From: JOPF136 sp963773835
GTDB lineage: Bacteria > Acidobacteriota > Terriglobia > Acidiferrales > UBA7541
Assembly: GCA_963773835.1 (NCBI GenBank)
Contig: CAVZCQ010000002.1
Location: 620,001-684,000 of the forward strand
DNA length: 64,000 bases
Reading direction: 5' to 3'
Shown in pieces: positions 7,701 to 15,968 of this stretch (its first letter is position 1; each line of letters opens with the position of its first letter). The notes beneath the pieces are model-generated. The model ran no database searches. It had not been told where the DNA came from and was given only the letters and a program-made list of their open reading frames with translations. The translations under genes were made by a program, and so were the position numbers.

Positions 7701-9119
7701 TCAGCAGTTCCCCGAGGTCCTGCTCCAGACCGGCGTTATGCGCGCCTGCGCCTGGGGATACACGGCATCTCCGGACATTTGTGCGCCGTTTGCTGTAATC
7801 CGCACATCGAGCCAGAGATTCGGCGCCCACGCCCCCTCCACTTGGACGCGCAGGAAGTTGCCGGTGAGAGCGCCGGTCCAGGCCTGCCCGTCCGCGTGTG
7901 TGCCGGAGCGCTCGAGCGTGAGCACGCGATGGAGGGTGTCGTCCTGCGCGGCACGAAAGGCTGCGGCCTTGCGATCCGAGAGTGCGCGCAGCTCCCGGCT
8001 GCGCTCGCGAATGGCAGCAGGCGGCACGGCTGCGGCGAGCCCGGCAGCCCGCGTCCCTGGCCGGCTGGAATACGAAAACACGTGCAGGTAGCTGAATGGC
8101 AGACGTTCCACCAACTCCACGGTGCGCCGGTGGTCTTCGGCCGTCTCGCCGGGAAACCCGCAGATGACGTCGGCGCCGAAGGCGGCGCCGGGCAGCCGCT
8201 CCGCCGCGAGCAGGATGCGCTCCGCATAATGCCCGGCGCGATACCAGCGATGCATGGCCGCGAGCATGCGGTCGGAGCCGGACTGGAGCGGCACGTGAAA
8301 ATGGGGAGCGATGCGGCCGGATTGCGCGACCAGGTCGATGAGGTCGAGGGTCAAATCCATCGGCTCGATGGAGCTGAGGCGGAGCCGCTCGACGGGCGTT
8401 TCGTCCACCAGCCGCGCTAGGAGCGCGCCGAGCGAAACGCGCGGCGCCAGGTCGCGGCCGTAGGCGCCCAGGTTGATGCCGCTCAGAACGATCTCGCGGG
8501 CGCCGGCGGCAACCAGCGCGCAGACCTCCTGCTTCACGCGCTCCGGCGCGAGACTGCGGCTGCGCCCGCGAACAAAGGGAATCACGCAGTAGGCGCAGCG
8601 GTTGTTGCAGCCGTCCTGAATCTTCAGCACCGGGCGGGTGCGCCCCGCGGCCGCCGCTGCCGGCGCCACGAGGACGTCCGCGATCTCAAAAATGTCGCCG
8701 GTCAGGATTTTCGGGGAATCCTCGAGCGCCATCGGCGTGGCGCCGGACAGCGTGCCGAGCGGAACGAAATTCGCAGCGGGCTGCGTGCCGGCCACCAGAG
8801 CACCAATGCGGCGTTGATGGGAATTCCCCACTACCCAGGCGACGCCGGGGAGCGCAGCCAGTTCTTCCGGGGCGCGCTGGGCGTAGCATCCTGTGGCCAG
8901 GATGTGGGAGGTGGGATTTGCGCGATGAATCTGCCGGATGGCCTCGCGTGCCTGCGCATCCGCCGCCGCCGTGACGGTGCAGGTGTTCAGCACCACGACG
9001 TCGGCATCGGACGGCGCGTCGCTGCGCGCCATGCCGCTTTCGGCGAGCTGCGCCTCGATTGCCGCGGCGTCCGCCTGTGTGGCGCGACAGCCGAAATTTT
9101 CCAGCCAGTAGGTGGGCAT
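7701..9119 (-). CDS. mtaB: tRNA (t6A37) methylthiotransferase MtaB
   Basis: A 472-residue radical-SAM methylthiotransferase. Domains in order: N-terminal UPF0004 domain with three Fe-S cysteines (ENFGCRATQ, VLNTCTVTAAAD, ATGCYAQRAPEEL), radical-SAM core with CNNRCAYCVIPFVRGRSRS (residues about 150-170), and a C-terminal TRAM-like domain. It adds a methylthio group to N6-threonylcarbamoyladenosine at tRNA position 37. The ATG at 9119 (MPTYWLENFGC) matches the family start; the longer frame runs into a REP-like hairpin. A degenerate copy of the TRAM-like end lies beyond the next gene at 6797-6973. Confidence 0.92.
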   Translation of the reverse strand: MPTYWLENFGCRATQADAAAIEAQLAESGMARSDAPSDADVVVLNTCTVTAAADAQAREAIRQIHRANPTSHILATGCYAQRAPEELAALPGVAWVVGNSHQRRIGALVAGTQPAANFVPLGTLSGATPMALEDSPKILTGDIFEIADVLVAPAAAAAGRTRPVLKIQDGCNNRCAYCVIPFVRGRSRSLAPERVKQEVCALVAAGAREIVLSGINLGAYGRDLAPRVSLGALLARLVDETPVERLRLSSIEPMDLTLDLIDLVAQSGRIAPHFHVPLQSGSDRMLAAMHRWYRAGHYAERILLAAERLPGAAFGADVICGFPGETAEDHRRTVELVERLPFSYLHVFSYSSRPGTRAAGLAAAVPPAAIRERSRELRALSDRKAAAFRAAQDDTLHRVLTLERSGTHADGQAWTGALTGNFLRVQVEGAWAPNLWLDVRITANGAQMSGDAVYPQAQARITPVWSRTSGNC

Positions 9120-9635
9120 GGAGTGTGGACTGTGGCAGAGCCACTCTTGGCTGTGCTCTGTTCCGCCCGCCGGGTTAGTATAGCAACCCTGCCGTATCGC
9201 ATCCGAGGCGGATTCAGGGCGCTGCTCTATCACCGGCGATGGTTTACACTATCGGCATGAATCTAATGACGGTCCAGAGGCTGGCTTCTTCGGCCCTGGG
9301 CCTGCGCTGTGCAGCACGGCCGGAGAATCCTATCTTCATTCCAGGTTCGGCGCCCGGGCCGCGTTCAACGGGATTCTGGGCATGCTGCTGCTCACCCTTG
9401 GGGCGACCTCCAAAGGCGTTTGAAGGTGACGCCTGTCTCCACGGCGCGGAGGAATGAAAATAGCAACGGAGCGAATTCCCCCTTGGTACATCCTCGCTCC
9501 TATTGGGCGGGTTTGCAGAAAGGCGAGTTTGGGCGGAAGATGCACGCGCCGTTGGCTCTGGAACTCACCTCAACTGGAATTTGCCAGGAAGTGGGCTGGT
9601 CGTAGCATTACGAACAATGTAATGGGAGTTTCTCG
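9120..9635. other. Gene-poor stretch upstream of mtaB and of the propeller gene
   Basis: About 515 bp without a convincing gene. It holds a degenerate REP-like hairpin at 9132-9156, starting 13 bp upstream of the mtaB start codon, and an inverted repeat CATTAC-N7-GTAATG at 9606-9624 directly in front of the ribosome-binding site of the next gene. The short open frames around 9239-9605 have no recognisable domain or codon pattern. Confidence 0.5.
9132..9156 (+). repeat. Degenerate REP-like hairpin
   Basis: GTGG followed by arms GCAGAGCCA and TGGCTGTGC around a CTCT loop, with one mismatch in the stem. The same loop and arm logic is seen in the GTAG-headed REPs at 19.8-23.4 kb. It lies in the 5' leader of mtaB. 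Confidence 0.5.
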
Positions 9636-10532
9636 ATGTTCGCTCTTTGGATTGCCATGACCGCTTTCCTTTTCCAAGCACAGGGAAAGGATGCCGGGAA
9701 TCGCAATGTGTGGACCGACGGCAACGAAGTCTGGATGCAAACGAACGGCGGCCCGCGACAGCTCACGCGCGACGGGATTCCGAAGCGGCTGCCCGTACTT
9801 GCACCGGACGGGAAACGAGTGGCTTTTGTTGTGGACCACTGGTTGCCGGATGTCCCGCGCAAAGCGGGAGACGGAGAAGAAGAAGATGTCGTTGAGGTGG
9901 ACGGGGATGGAAATGTGCTCCGGCACATCGTTCCCGAAGGATATGTCCCCAAGCAATTTGGGCGTTTGGAGTGGATTGACAATCAGCGCATAGGAGCCAT
10001 GGCTTGCGGCCACGCCAACTGCTCTTATTTCATATTGGACGCGGACACCGGCAGGACGCTGAAGTTCATGGGGGGCGGCTTCGACTTCATTTGGTCGCAC
10101 GACGGACGTTGGGTGGCACGGCGGACCGTCGCTTATTTCGGCAGCGGCGGTGAGGGAGTGCCCCTGAACGAGTTCGACGGCCTTCTACTGAACGACACAG
10201 AGGTTTATCCTCCCCCCAAGGGTGAGGACCGCGTCGCCTTTAGCACCCCGCCGTTACACATGCCTCCGCACGGGCACAGCTTTGGAGCTTTTACTTGGTC
10301 GCCCCATGATGTTTGGGTTGCCTTCACCGACACACAGTCCCCCGAAGGAGACGTTTACGTGGTGCTGGCGAGTCCTGCAGGCGCAATCGTGCGCAATACG
10401 ATTCCCTCGGAACTCGCCTCGGGCGCAAGGGTGGTTTGGACAAACGATACGCATCTTGAATTGGCGACGGGCGGTCGGACATTCAAGTTCGTCGTTGACG
10501 GAAATCAACTTCGCGAAATCACGCTCTATTAA
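9636..10532 (+). CDS. Secreted beta-propeller-like (WD40/TolB-like) protein of unknown function
   Basis: A 298-residue protein with a short hydrophobic N terminus (MFALWIAMTAFLFQAQG) suggesting export. The body has repeated propeller-like strands of the WD40/TolB kind: ITRDG-like QLTRDGIPKRLPVLAPDGKR, FDFIWSHDGRWVA and FGAFTWSPHDVWVAF, where a strand ends in 'S.DG.W.A'. No enzyme motif is visible. The reading frame ends 13 bp before the start of the next gene and may be co-transcribed with it. Function not assigned. Confidence 0.65.
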   Translation: MFALWIAMTAFLFQAQGKDAGNRNVWTDGNEVWMQTNGGPRQLTRDGIPKRLPVLAPDGKRVAFVVDHWLPDVPRKAGDGEEEDVVEVDGDGNVLRHIVPEGYVPKQFGRLEWIDNQRIGAMACGHANCSYFILDADTGRTLKFMGGGFDFIWSHDGRWVARRTVAYFGSGGEGVPLNEFDGLLLNDTEVYPPPKGEDRVAFSTPPLHMPPHGHSFGAFTWSPHDVWVAFTDTQSPEGDVYVVLASPAGAIVRNTIPSELASGARVVWTNDTHLELATGGRTFKFVVDGNQLREITLY

Positions 10533-10545
10533 AAGGAAGGAAAGC

Positions 10546-11013
10546 ATGGTTACTTCTTCCATTCGCCGGCGCTGGTGGGTTGTCGCCATACTGATCGCCC
10601 TGGTTGTGCCGCTCGGGTCGGCCAAACCGCCCGAACTCAATTCCGCCGCCATCGCCTACGCGCTGCCCGACAAAATCCAGTGGCGAGACGATCCCATGGG
10701 CCTGAAATCTGCGGTGATGTACGGCGATCCATCGAAGCCGGGGCTCTACATCATGCTGGTGAAATGGACGCCGGGTCACATGAGCCATCCGCATTTTCAT
10801 CCCAACGACCGTTTCATCACCGTTCTCTCGGGCACGTGGTGGGTGGGCACCGGGCCCAAATTCGATCCGGAAGCCACGGTGCCGCTGCCCGCGGGCACGT
10901 TTGTGACGCATTTTGCGAAGCAAATCCACTACGACGGGGCGAAAGACACGGAGGCGGTGCTCGAAATCGTGGGCGAAGGGCCGGCGACGGAGACGCCGGC
11001 GGAGCGGAAGTGA
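10546..11013 (+). CDS. Exported cupin-domain protein
   Basis: A 155-residue protein. Residues 1-26 form a signal peptide (RRRWWVVAILIALVVPLGSAK). The remainder is a single cupin: motif 1 is SHPHFHPNDRFITVLSGTWW, with two metal-ligand-type histidines but no canonical glutamate, and motif 2 is PLPAGTFVTHFAKQIHY. Such small periplasmic cupins are usually of unknown substrate. A good ribosome-binding site (AAGGAAGG) precedes the ATG at 10546, 13 bp after the preceding stop, so the two genes probably form an operon. Confidence 0.75.
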   Translation: MVTSSIRRRWWVVAILIALVVPLGSAKPPELNSAAIAYALPDKIQWRDDPMGLKSAVMYGDPSKPGLYIMLVKWTPGHMSHPHFHPNDRFITVLSGTWWVGTGPKFDPEATVPLPAGTFVTHFAKQIHYDGAKDTEAVLEIVGEGPATETPAERK

Positions 11014-11026
11014 CAGGACGCGGAAA

Positions 11027-11090
11027 GGCGAGAGGCGAACGGCGCCTCTCGCACGAAAAGGGTTCGCGCTCTTTGCGCGGCTTGGAAGCG
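11027..11090. repeat. GAGAGGC...GCCTCTCGCAC intergenic repeat, copy 1
   Basis: A hairpin with perfect arms GCGAGAGGCG (11028-11037) and CGCCTCTCGC (11043-11052), followed by GCACGAAAAGGG and CTTTGCGC. The same order of elements recurs at 39982-40035 and, more degenerate, at 58147-58205. It lies between convergent genes here. Confidence 0.55.
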
Positions 11091-11092
11091 GT

Positions 11093-11527
11093 TCAGTGCT
11101 GGGGAAACATCATCGCTTCGAAGAGGTCGGCGCGTTCCTTGTGGTCGTTGACGATCACGCGCAGCAGGTCCTGCACGGAGAGCATTCCGAGAAACCCTCC
11201 CTTGTCATCCTGAACCACGAGGTGGAAGATCCCGTGCTTTTCCATCAGGCGGACGCACTCGTCGAGTGTGCTGTCCAGCGGGACAGAAACGAGGTGGACG
11301 GACATGATCTCGGAAATACGCATCCAGGCGGGGCATTTGTTCTCCGCGGCAACTTTGTCGGACACGTCCGCCTGCGAAACCACGCCCACCACTCGGCCCT
11401 TAGCGTCCACGACGCCGACGGAGCGCACGCCCTTCTCGCGGAGATAGCGGGCCACATCGTAAACCGTGGCGTCCTGTTGGACCGAATAAACGTCTTTGCG
11501 GGAGCCGATCAGGTCACGCACTTTCAT
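11093..11527 (-). CDS. Tandem CBS-domain protein
   Basis: A 144-residue protein made of two CBS domains (residues about 8-65 and 75-132), with typical segments TVYDVARYLREKGVRSVGVVD, GRVVGVVSQADV and LDECVRLMEKHGIFHLVVQD. CBS pairs bind adenosyl ligands such as AMP, ATP or SAM and regulate a partner. It stands alone, so no partner is evident. Confidence 0.85.
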   Translation of the reverse strand: MKVRDLIGSRKDVYSVQQDATVYDVARYLREKGVRSVGVVDAKGRVVGVVSQADVSDKVAAENKCPAWMRISEIMSVHLVSVPLDSTLDECVRLMEKHGIFHLVVQDDKGGFLGMLSVQDLLRVIVNDHKERADLFEAMMFPQH

Positions 11528-11732
11528 CGCAGCACCTCCGCGAGCCCTGGCGGGCTGTAGAGAATACTAATTCCCCTCACCGGGAGCCGCAACCATATTC
11601 TCCCGGCGCCGGAAGCGAAACCTGCCGCCGTGCGCTGCGTCGCACGAGCGGAACATCCCTTGCGGCGAGCGCCTAGGGTCGGAAGGCACCGACAGCTTGC
11701 CTCTTCCCTTCCCTGGCGTACCCGGCAACCCC

Positions 11733-12074
11733 TCAGGTGGCCGCGGGCTCGGCGCGGATGATGTCGTACTTCTCAATCACCGCGGCGACGCCCAGACGCT
11801 CTTCATGGTCTCCCGGCTTTCGCTCGACGCGCACCACTTTGCCCTGGGCGTGGATGAAAACTTCCGTGCCTTGCGTGATCTCGGCGGGCAGTGTGAGCAT
11901 GAAGTCGAGAGTGGAGCCGGGCTCGAGTTGCTGGTCAATCAGGAAATAGACGCCGCGCGTGGAAATATCGCGGGTCTTCCCGTTTCGGGAGTCGGCAGCC
12001 TTGCGTTCAGCGGCCGCCCGCACCACTACGGGCAGATTCAACTCATAACGACGTGCGATACGACGGTCCGTCAT
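11733..12074 (-). CDS. PilZ-domain protein (predicted c-di-GMP binder)
   Basis: A 113-residue single PilZ domain. Both nucleotide-binding signatures are intact: RRIARR (RxxxR) at residues 4-9 and DISTRG (DxSxxG) about 30 residues later. No other domain is fused. It is the first of six PilZ domains in this window. An inverted repeat AGTGAT-AGCA-ATCACT at 12125-12140 lies about 50 bp upstream and could be an operator. Confidence 0.82.
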   Translation of the reverse strand: MTDRRIARRYELNLPVVVRAAAERKAADSRNGKTRDISTRGVYFLIDQQLEPGSTLDFMLTLPAEITQGTEVFIHAQGKVVRVERKPGDHEERLGVAAVIEKYDIIRAEPAAT

Positions 12075-12405
12075 GTCCCTTCCCCCCTCAGAACTGCGGA
12101 TACGAACGACGGCCGGGCAAACTCAGTGATAGCAATCACTCTGCCAGACTCAGCCGGTCCCCCCGGCTGACCCAGGCTTTGCCGCACAATCAGCAACGCG
12201 GAATCGCCCAAATGGGACGCTCGTTTAATCAATAGAAACAGAAGAGGTTAGCGGGACGTTCCGGCCCCCGCCCTGCCCAACCCGGTCCGGCAACCCCCCA
12301 ATGAGCGCCGGCGCCCGGTCCACAGGCCTAGAACTCCCTACCCTCCCTTTCTTACCCTTGTGCTATCTCAAATGCCGGGAATATGCAATGGTTTTCACGA
12401 GCGTC
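12075..12405. other. Intergenic stretch between PilZ and response-regulator genes
   Basis: About 330 bp without a gene. It contains AGTGAT-AGCA-ATCACT at 12125-12140, and a short hairpin AGCCGG-TCCC-CCCGGCT near 12152-12168. No clear promoter was recognised. Confidence 0.4.
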
Positions 12406-13851
12406 TCACGGCTCGCGCGATGCGGCCGGGGCCGCACTAGCCCGGGGGGCGCGCCCCGTATCCAGTTTGAACTGGCGCATTTTATAGAGCAGGGCCTTGT
12501 AACTGATGCCGAGGAGGCGCGCAGCCTCCTTGCGGCTCCAGTTGGTCTTCTCGAGAGCATCGGCAATCGCTTCCATTTCCGCTTCCGCCTTCAGGCTGCG
12601 GACCAGCGCCTTCAATCCCTGCTCCTTCGCCTGAGGCTCCGGCCCAGCAGCGGGGCGTTGCCGGGTAGAGGCGATTTCCAAGAGCTCACGGAAGCTGGAT
12701 TCGTCGTCTTCCATGATGACATAGCGTTTGACGAAATTTTCGAGCTCGCGGAGATTGCCGGGCCAGGAGTAACGCATGGCCGCTTCCATCAAGTGCGAGG
12801 AGGGGTAGGGCGGCTGCTTCTGGAATTTTTCGCTGTACTTTTCCAGGAAGTGGCGGAAGAGCAGCGGGATCTCGGGAGTGCGTTCGCGCAGCGGCGGGAC
12901 ATGGATGGAAAAAACGTTCAGGCGGTAGTAGAGGTCCTCGCGGAAGCGTCCGGACTGGATGGCCTCGCGCACGTTCACGTTGGTGGCAGCGAGGACGCGG
13001 ACGTCCACATGGACCAGGGCACGGCCGCCGAGGCGGGAATACTGCTGGTCCTGAAGGACGTGCAACAGCTTGGCCTGGAGCTGCGGGCTCATTTCGGCAA
13101 TTTCGTCGAGGAAGATGGTGCCCTTGCTGGCGAGCTCGAACTTGCCGGGTTTGGAGCGGACGGCGCCGGTAAAAGCGCCTTGGTCGTAGCCGAACAGCTC
13201 GGATTCGAGCAGCTCACTGGGGAGCGCGGCGCAATTGACCTTAATGAAAGGCTGGGCGGAGCGTGCGGAACGCAGGTGGAGCATGCGTGCGACGACCTCT
13301 TTTCCCACTCCGCTTTCGCCGTAGATGAAAACGGGCACATCCACCGGAGCGATCTGCAGGACCTGCTGGCGGATCTTGACCATCTGTGGGCTGGCGGCAA
13401 GAAAGGTGAGGTCTTCGGTGAGATTCTCGACGTACTCGCGCAGGGCGGTGTTTTCGGCGCGGAGCTCGCGCTTCTTGCGGCACTTGAGGATGGCGGCATC
13501 GAGCTCGGATTTCTCGAAGGGCTTGGTCAGGTAGTCCTGCGCGCCGATGCGGATAGCTTCGACGACGGTGGAGACTTCGTTGGAGCAGGAGAGCATGACG
13601 ACGTTGAGGCTGGGGTCCACCTGCATCAACTGCTTCAATGTTTCCAGCCCGTCCATCTCCGGCATGAGCACGTCCAGAATGATGAGGTCGGGGCGCGCGC
13701 CGCGGCCGATGAACTCGAGGGCGCCTTTTCCGGAAGTGACGGCATCAACCTCGTGGCCTTCGACTTCCAGCAGAGTCTGGAGATACTTACGGATGCTGGG
13801 CTCGTCGTCCACGACCAGAATACGTTCCTTCGTCTCCGTTGCAGTGGTCAT
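12406..13851 (-). CDS. Sigma-54-dependent response regulator (NtrC family)
   Basis: A 481-residue regulator. Residues about 8-125 are a receiver with the phosphoacceptor in LIILDVLMPEMDG and the switch lysine in YLTKPFEKS. Residues about 150-375 are the AAA+ domain with Walker A GESGVGKE, the sigma-54 contact loop DQGAFTGAVRS, and Walker B GTIFLDEIAEM. The last about 45 residues are a Fis-type helix-turn-helix (WSRKEAARLLGISYKALLYK). The histidine kinase gene lies just upstream with 27 bp between stop and start, so the pair is an operon. The recognition helix is almost identical to those of the activator at 17583-18620 and the activator-like protein at 35104-36063. Confidence 0.92.
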   Translation of the reverse strand: MTTATETKERILVVDDEPSIRKYLQTLLEVEGHEVDAVTSGKGALEFIGRGARPDLIILDVLMPEMDGLETLKQLMQVDPSLNVVMLSCSNEVSTVVEAIRIGAQDYLTKPFEKSELDAAILKCRKKRELRAENTALREYVENLTEDLTFLAASPQMVKIRQQVLQIAPVDVPVFIYGESGVGKEVVARMLHLRSARSAQPFIKVNCAALPSELLESELFGYDQGAFTGAVRSKPGKFELASKGTIFLDEIAEMSPQLQAKLLHVLQDQQYSRLGGRALVHVDVRVLAATNVNVREAIQSGRFREDLYYRLNVFSIHVPPLRERTPEIPLLFRHFLEKYSEKFQKQPPYPSSHLMEAAMRYSWPGNLRELENFVKRYVIMEDDESSFRELLEIASTRQRPAAGPEPQAKEQGLKALVRSLKAEAEMEAIADALEKTNWSRKEAARLLGISYKALLYKMRQFKLDTGRAPRASAAPAASREP

Positions 13852-13878
13852 TCGATCATCCTCGCTCGCGCGCAAGCG

Positions 13879-15102
13879 CTACTCCAGGTCCATGGGCAGC
13901 AGAAATTTGACGGTGCAGCCGCGGCCGATTTCGCTCTCCACCCAGATTTTCCCTCGATGCGCCTGGACTAGGCGCTTACTGATGGCCAGACCCAGCCCCA
14001 TGCCGGAAGAAGAGCGATCCACGCGCACGAAATCCTCGAAAATCTCCTGGTGGTGCTCCGCAGCGATGCCCGGGCCGGAATCGGCGACGGAGACCAGGAG
14101 GCTATTGGCACCGCCCACGGGCCCGCGGCGGCGTTCCACGTGAGGGGAAACACTGGCGGCGCGGCGATCCCAGAAGTGGGGTTCGGCGAGCAGAGTGACG
14201 TGGCCTCCGGCAGGCGTGTGCTTGAGCGAGTTGTCCAGCAAGTTGGCGACAATCTGCTGGACTTTCTGGTAGTCGAACTTGAAGGGAGCGAGGCCGCCGG
14301 AGAGGCGGGATTCGAAACGAACCTGGCTGCGCACAAAGGCGTCGCGCCACAGGGAGGAGAGTTCGGTGAGGCAGTCGCGCGGGTCGTTCTTGCGGAGGTG
14401 GAGGACGAGCTTGCCGCTCTCGAGCGCCGAATAGTTGAGGAACATGGAAACCAGGCGGATGAGGCGCTCACAGCTTTCCTTCGATTCGCTCAGGATCTCC
14501 TTCTGCTTTTCGGCCAGCCTTCCCAGCGAACCGGAGAGCAGCAGATCGTAATAGCCCTTCATGACCGCGAGCGGGGTCTTCAACTCGTGCGCCGCCGAGG
14601 CGAGAAAAACGGTCTTCTGACGGTTCACTTCCTGCAAGCGGAGGTAGGCGGCGAGGAGGTTGCGGTAGGTGACCTCGCGTTCCTGCAATAGTTCGCCGAG
14701 GGTCTGCTGGAGGGCCGCGTCGTCGCCGGGGCTGCTTGCCGGTGGGGCTTCGAAGGTGAGGGCGATCCAGTTGAGTTCGGCGATCCAGTGAAGGCGCGCG
14801 CGCGCGGGCTCTCCGTTAGAGTCCGCCAACGGGAGATGGACTTCGCGCTCGCCACTCCGCATTTGTTCGACGACCGGACCTGGGGCCATGCGGAAGAGTT
14901 CAGCAAAAACGTCGGTGCCCTTTTTGGCTTTGAGGCCGCGTGCTTTGAGGAATCGTTCGGCGTGCGCGTTTTTGGCGCAGACGCGGCCGGAAGCGTCAGC
15001 CAGCAGCAGGGGCTGCTCTACACTATTGAGGAGAGCGCAGACAACCGGGAGAGGCAGGGAAGCCTGCGAGGGGGGCTGTTCGAGAGTGGGTGGTCGATCC
15101 AT
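13879..15102 (-). CDS. Sensor histidine kinase (PAS-like, soluble)
   Basis: A 407-residue kinase without transmembrane segments. An N-terminal PAS-like region (ALLNSVEQPLLLADASGRV...AERFLKARG) and a coiled segment precede the dimerisation domain, with H-box FLASAAHELKTPLAVMKGYY. The ATPase domain has the N box in NLLDNSLKHTPAGG, G1 in VADSGPGIA and G2 in GMGLGLAISKR. Likely a cytoplasmic sensor that phosphorylates the NtrC-type regulator encoded immediately downstream. An alternative GTG start at 15123 would add seven residues. Confidence 0.9.
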   Translation of the reverse strand: MDRPPTLEQPPSQASLPLPVVCALLNSVEQPLLLADASGRVCAKNAHAERFLKARGLKAKKGTDVFAELFRMAPGPVVEQMRSGEREVHLPLADSNGEPARARLHWIAELNWIALTFEAPPASSPGDDAALQQTLGELLQEREVTYRNLLAAYLRLQEVNRQKTVFLASAAHELKTPLAVMKGYYDLLLSGSLGRLAEKQKEILSESKESCERLIRLVSMFLNYSALESGKLVLHLRKNDPRDCLTELSSLWRDAFVRSQVRFESRLSGGLAPFKFDYQKVQQIVANLLDNSLKHTPAGGHVTLLAEPHFWDRRAASVSPHVERRRGPVGGANSLLVSVADSGPGIAAEHHQEIFEDFVRVDRSSSGMGLGLAISKRLVQAHRGKIWVESEIGRGCTVKFLLPMDLE

Positions 15103-15310
15103 AACGCAGAAACGCGGGAACACGTCGCAGTCTGGCGCCCTGGCTTATTTTCCATGCTGGCAGGGGGACAAATGAGGGTCAATAGGAAAGGAGTCCTAGA
15201 TTGCACATAAAGGGAAAAAGGGTGAAGTGGCTGGGAAGGGAATTTTCCTCAGGTCGTTCCCGCGAGCCATGGGTTACGGTAAATAATAGAAAATGAATAG
15301 CATAGAAGAC

Positions 15311-15322
15311 GTGAAGCTTCAC
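15311..15322. promoter_or_regulatory. GTGAAGCTTCAC palindrome between divergent genes
   Basis: A perfect 12-bp palindrome in the region shared by the histidine kinase (minus) and the PilZ gene (plus). It may be an operator; no known consensus was matched. Confidence 0.3.
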
Positions 15323-15350
15323 TTACGCGGGAGATGAGATTGCCCCCCAA

Positions 15351-15379
15351 TTGCGGGAAGTAAGTACTGGGGGTACTAT
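15351..15379 (+). promoter_or_regulatory. Sigma-70-like promoter, possibly giving a leaderless mRNA
   Basis: TTGCGG, a 17-bp spacer, and TACTAT. The -10 ends only 9 bp before the ATG of the PilZ gene, so transcription would start about 3 bases before the start codon. The spacer contains AGTAC-TGGGG-GTACT, which could be an operator. Confidence 0.4.
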
Positions 15380-15388
15380 CTCGCGCCT

Positions 15389-15736
15389 ATGACTCAGGGC
15401 TTTGCGTACGCTAGACAACCCGCTCCGGCGGATCGGAGGCGCTCGCCGCGTCTGCGGCTGCAGGTGCCCATCTTCGTTCGCGGGCTGGACGTTTACGGGG
15501 ACGAATTCCTGGACCTCACGAAAACGCTGAATATCAGCGCGGTTGGGGCATGTCTGGCGAGCCCGCGTGCGCTGCGCCCGGATCAACTGGTGTCGCTGCG
15601 AATCCCCGCGCCCTCTCCGTCGTCCGCCGGGGTGGTTCCGGAGGCCTCGCCGCCAATCAGCGCCCGGGTGGTCCGTGAGAACCCGGTGGGAGACATCCAC
15701 ATGGTAGCGGTGGAATTCGCGAGACCGTTGGAGTGA
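15389..15736 (+). CDS. PilZ-domain protein (predicted c-di-GMP binder)
   Basis: A 115-residue PilZ protein with RRRSPR (RxxxR) near residue 17 and NISAVG (NxSxxG) near residue 50, so c-di-GMP binding is expected. A Pro/Ser-rich insertion (PSPSSAGVVPEASPP) interrupts the barrel between two late strands. The stop codon directly abuts the first of two palindromes in front of the GGDEF-PilZ gene. Confidence 0.82.
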   Translation: MTQGFAYARQPAPADRRRSPRLRLQVPIFVRGLDVYGDEFLDLTKTLNISAVGACLASPRALRPDQLVSLRIPAPSPSSAGVVPEASPPISARVVRENPVGDIHMVAVEFARPLE

Positions 15737-15754
15737 GGGGAAAACAACTTCCAC
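15737..15754. promoter_or_regulatory. 18-bp palindrome GGGGAA-N6-TTCCAC, site 1
   Basis: GGGGAA, six bases, TTCCAC. It lies upstream of the GGDEF-PilZ gene. The same format occurs at 15797-15814, 36405-36422 and 36425-36442. Confidence 0.5.
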
Positions 15755-15796
15755 GTGGCGCCAGCGGGGAGAATAGGAAAAAAAGTACCGTAAAGC

Positions 15797-15814
15797 GTGG
15801 AATACGTTTTCCAC
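15797..15814. promoter_or_regulatory. 18-bp palindrome GTGGAA-N6-TTCCAC, site 2
   Basis: GTGGAA, TACGTT, TTCCAC: six-base arms, perfectly symmetrical. It is centred about 40 bp upstream of a -35 box. Part of the site (TGGAAAACGTA on the other strand) recurs exactly at 36100-36110, upstream of the exopolysaccharide operon. Confidence 0.55.
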
Positions 15815-15844
15815 TACCAAGCTGTGGATTCCATTGAGCATACG

Positions 15845-15873
15845 TTGACAGGCGGGATGCGATTCTCTACGAT
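15845..15873 (+). promoter_or_regulatory. Sigma-70-type promoter for the GGDEF-PilZ gene
   Basis: TTGACA, a 17-bp spacer and TACGAT, close to the housekeeping consensus. It would give a 5' leader of about 90 bases to the GTG start at 15969. A weak GG-N10-GC match (15825-15840) just upstream is a less likely sigma-54 alternative. Confidence 0.6.
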
Positions 15874-15968
15874 GCGCGTTCACGAGCCGCCCGGGCCGCC
15901 AAACAGATGGAACGCGACGTGCTCTCCTGAGGGCAGAGGCCCCTTCGGCCGAACTACGGACATTACCA

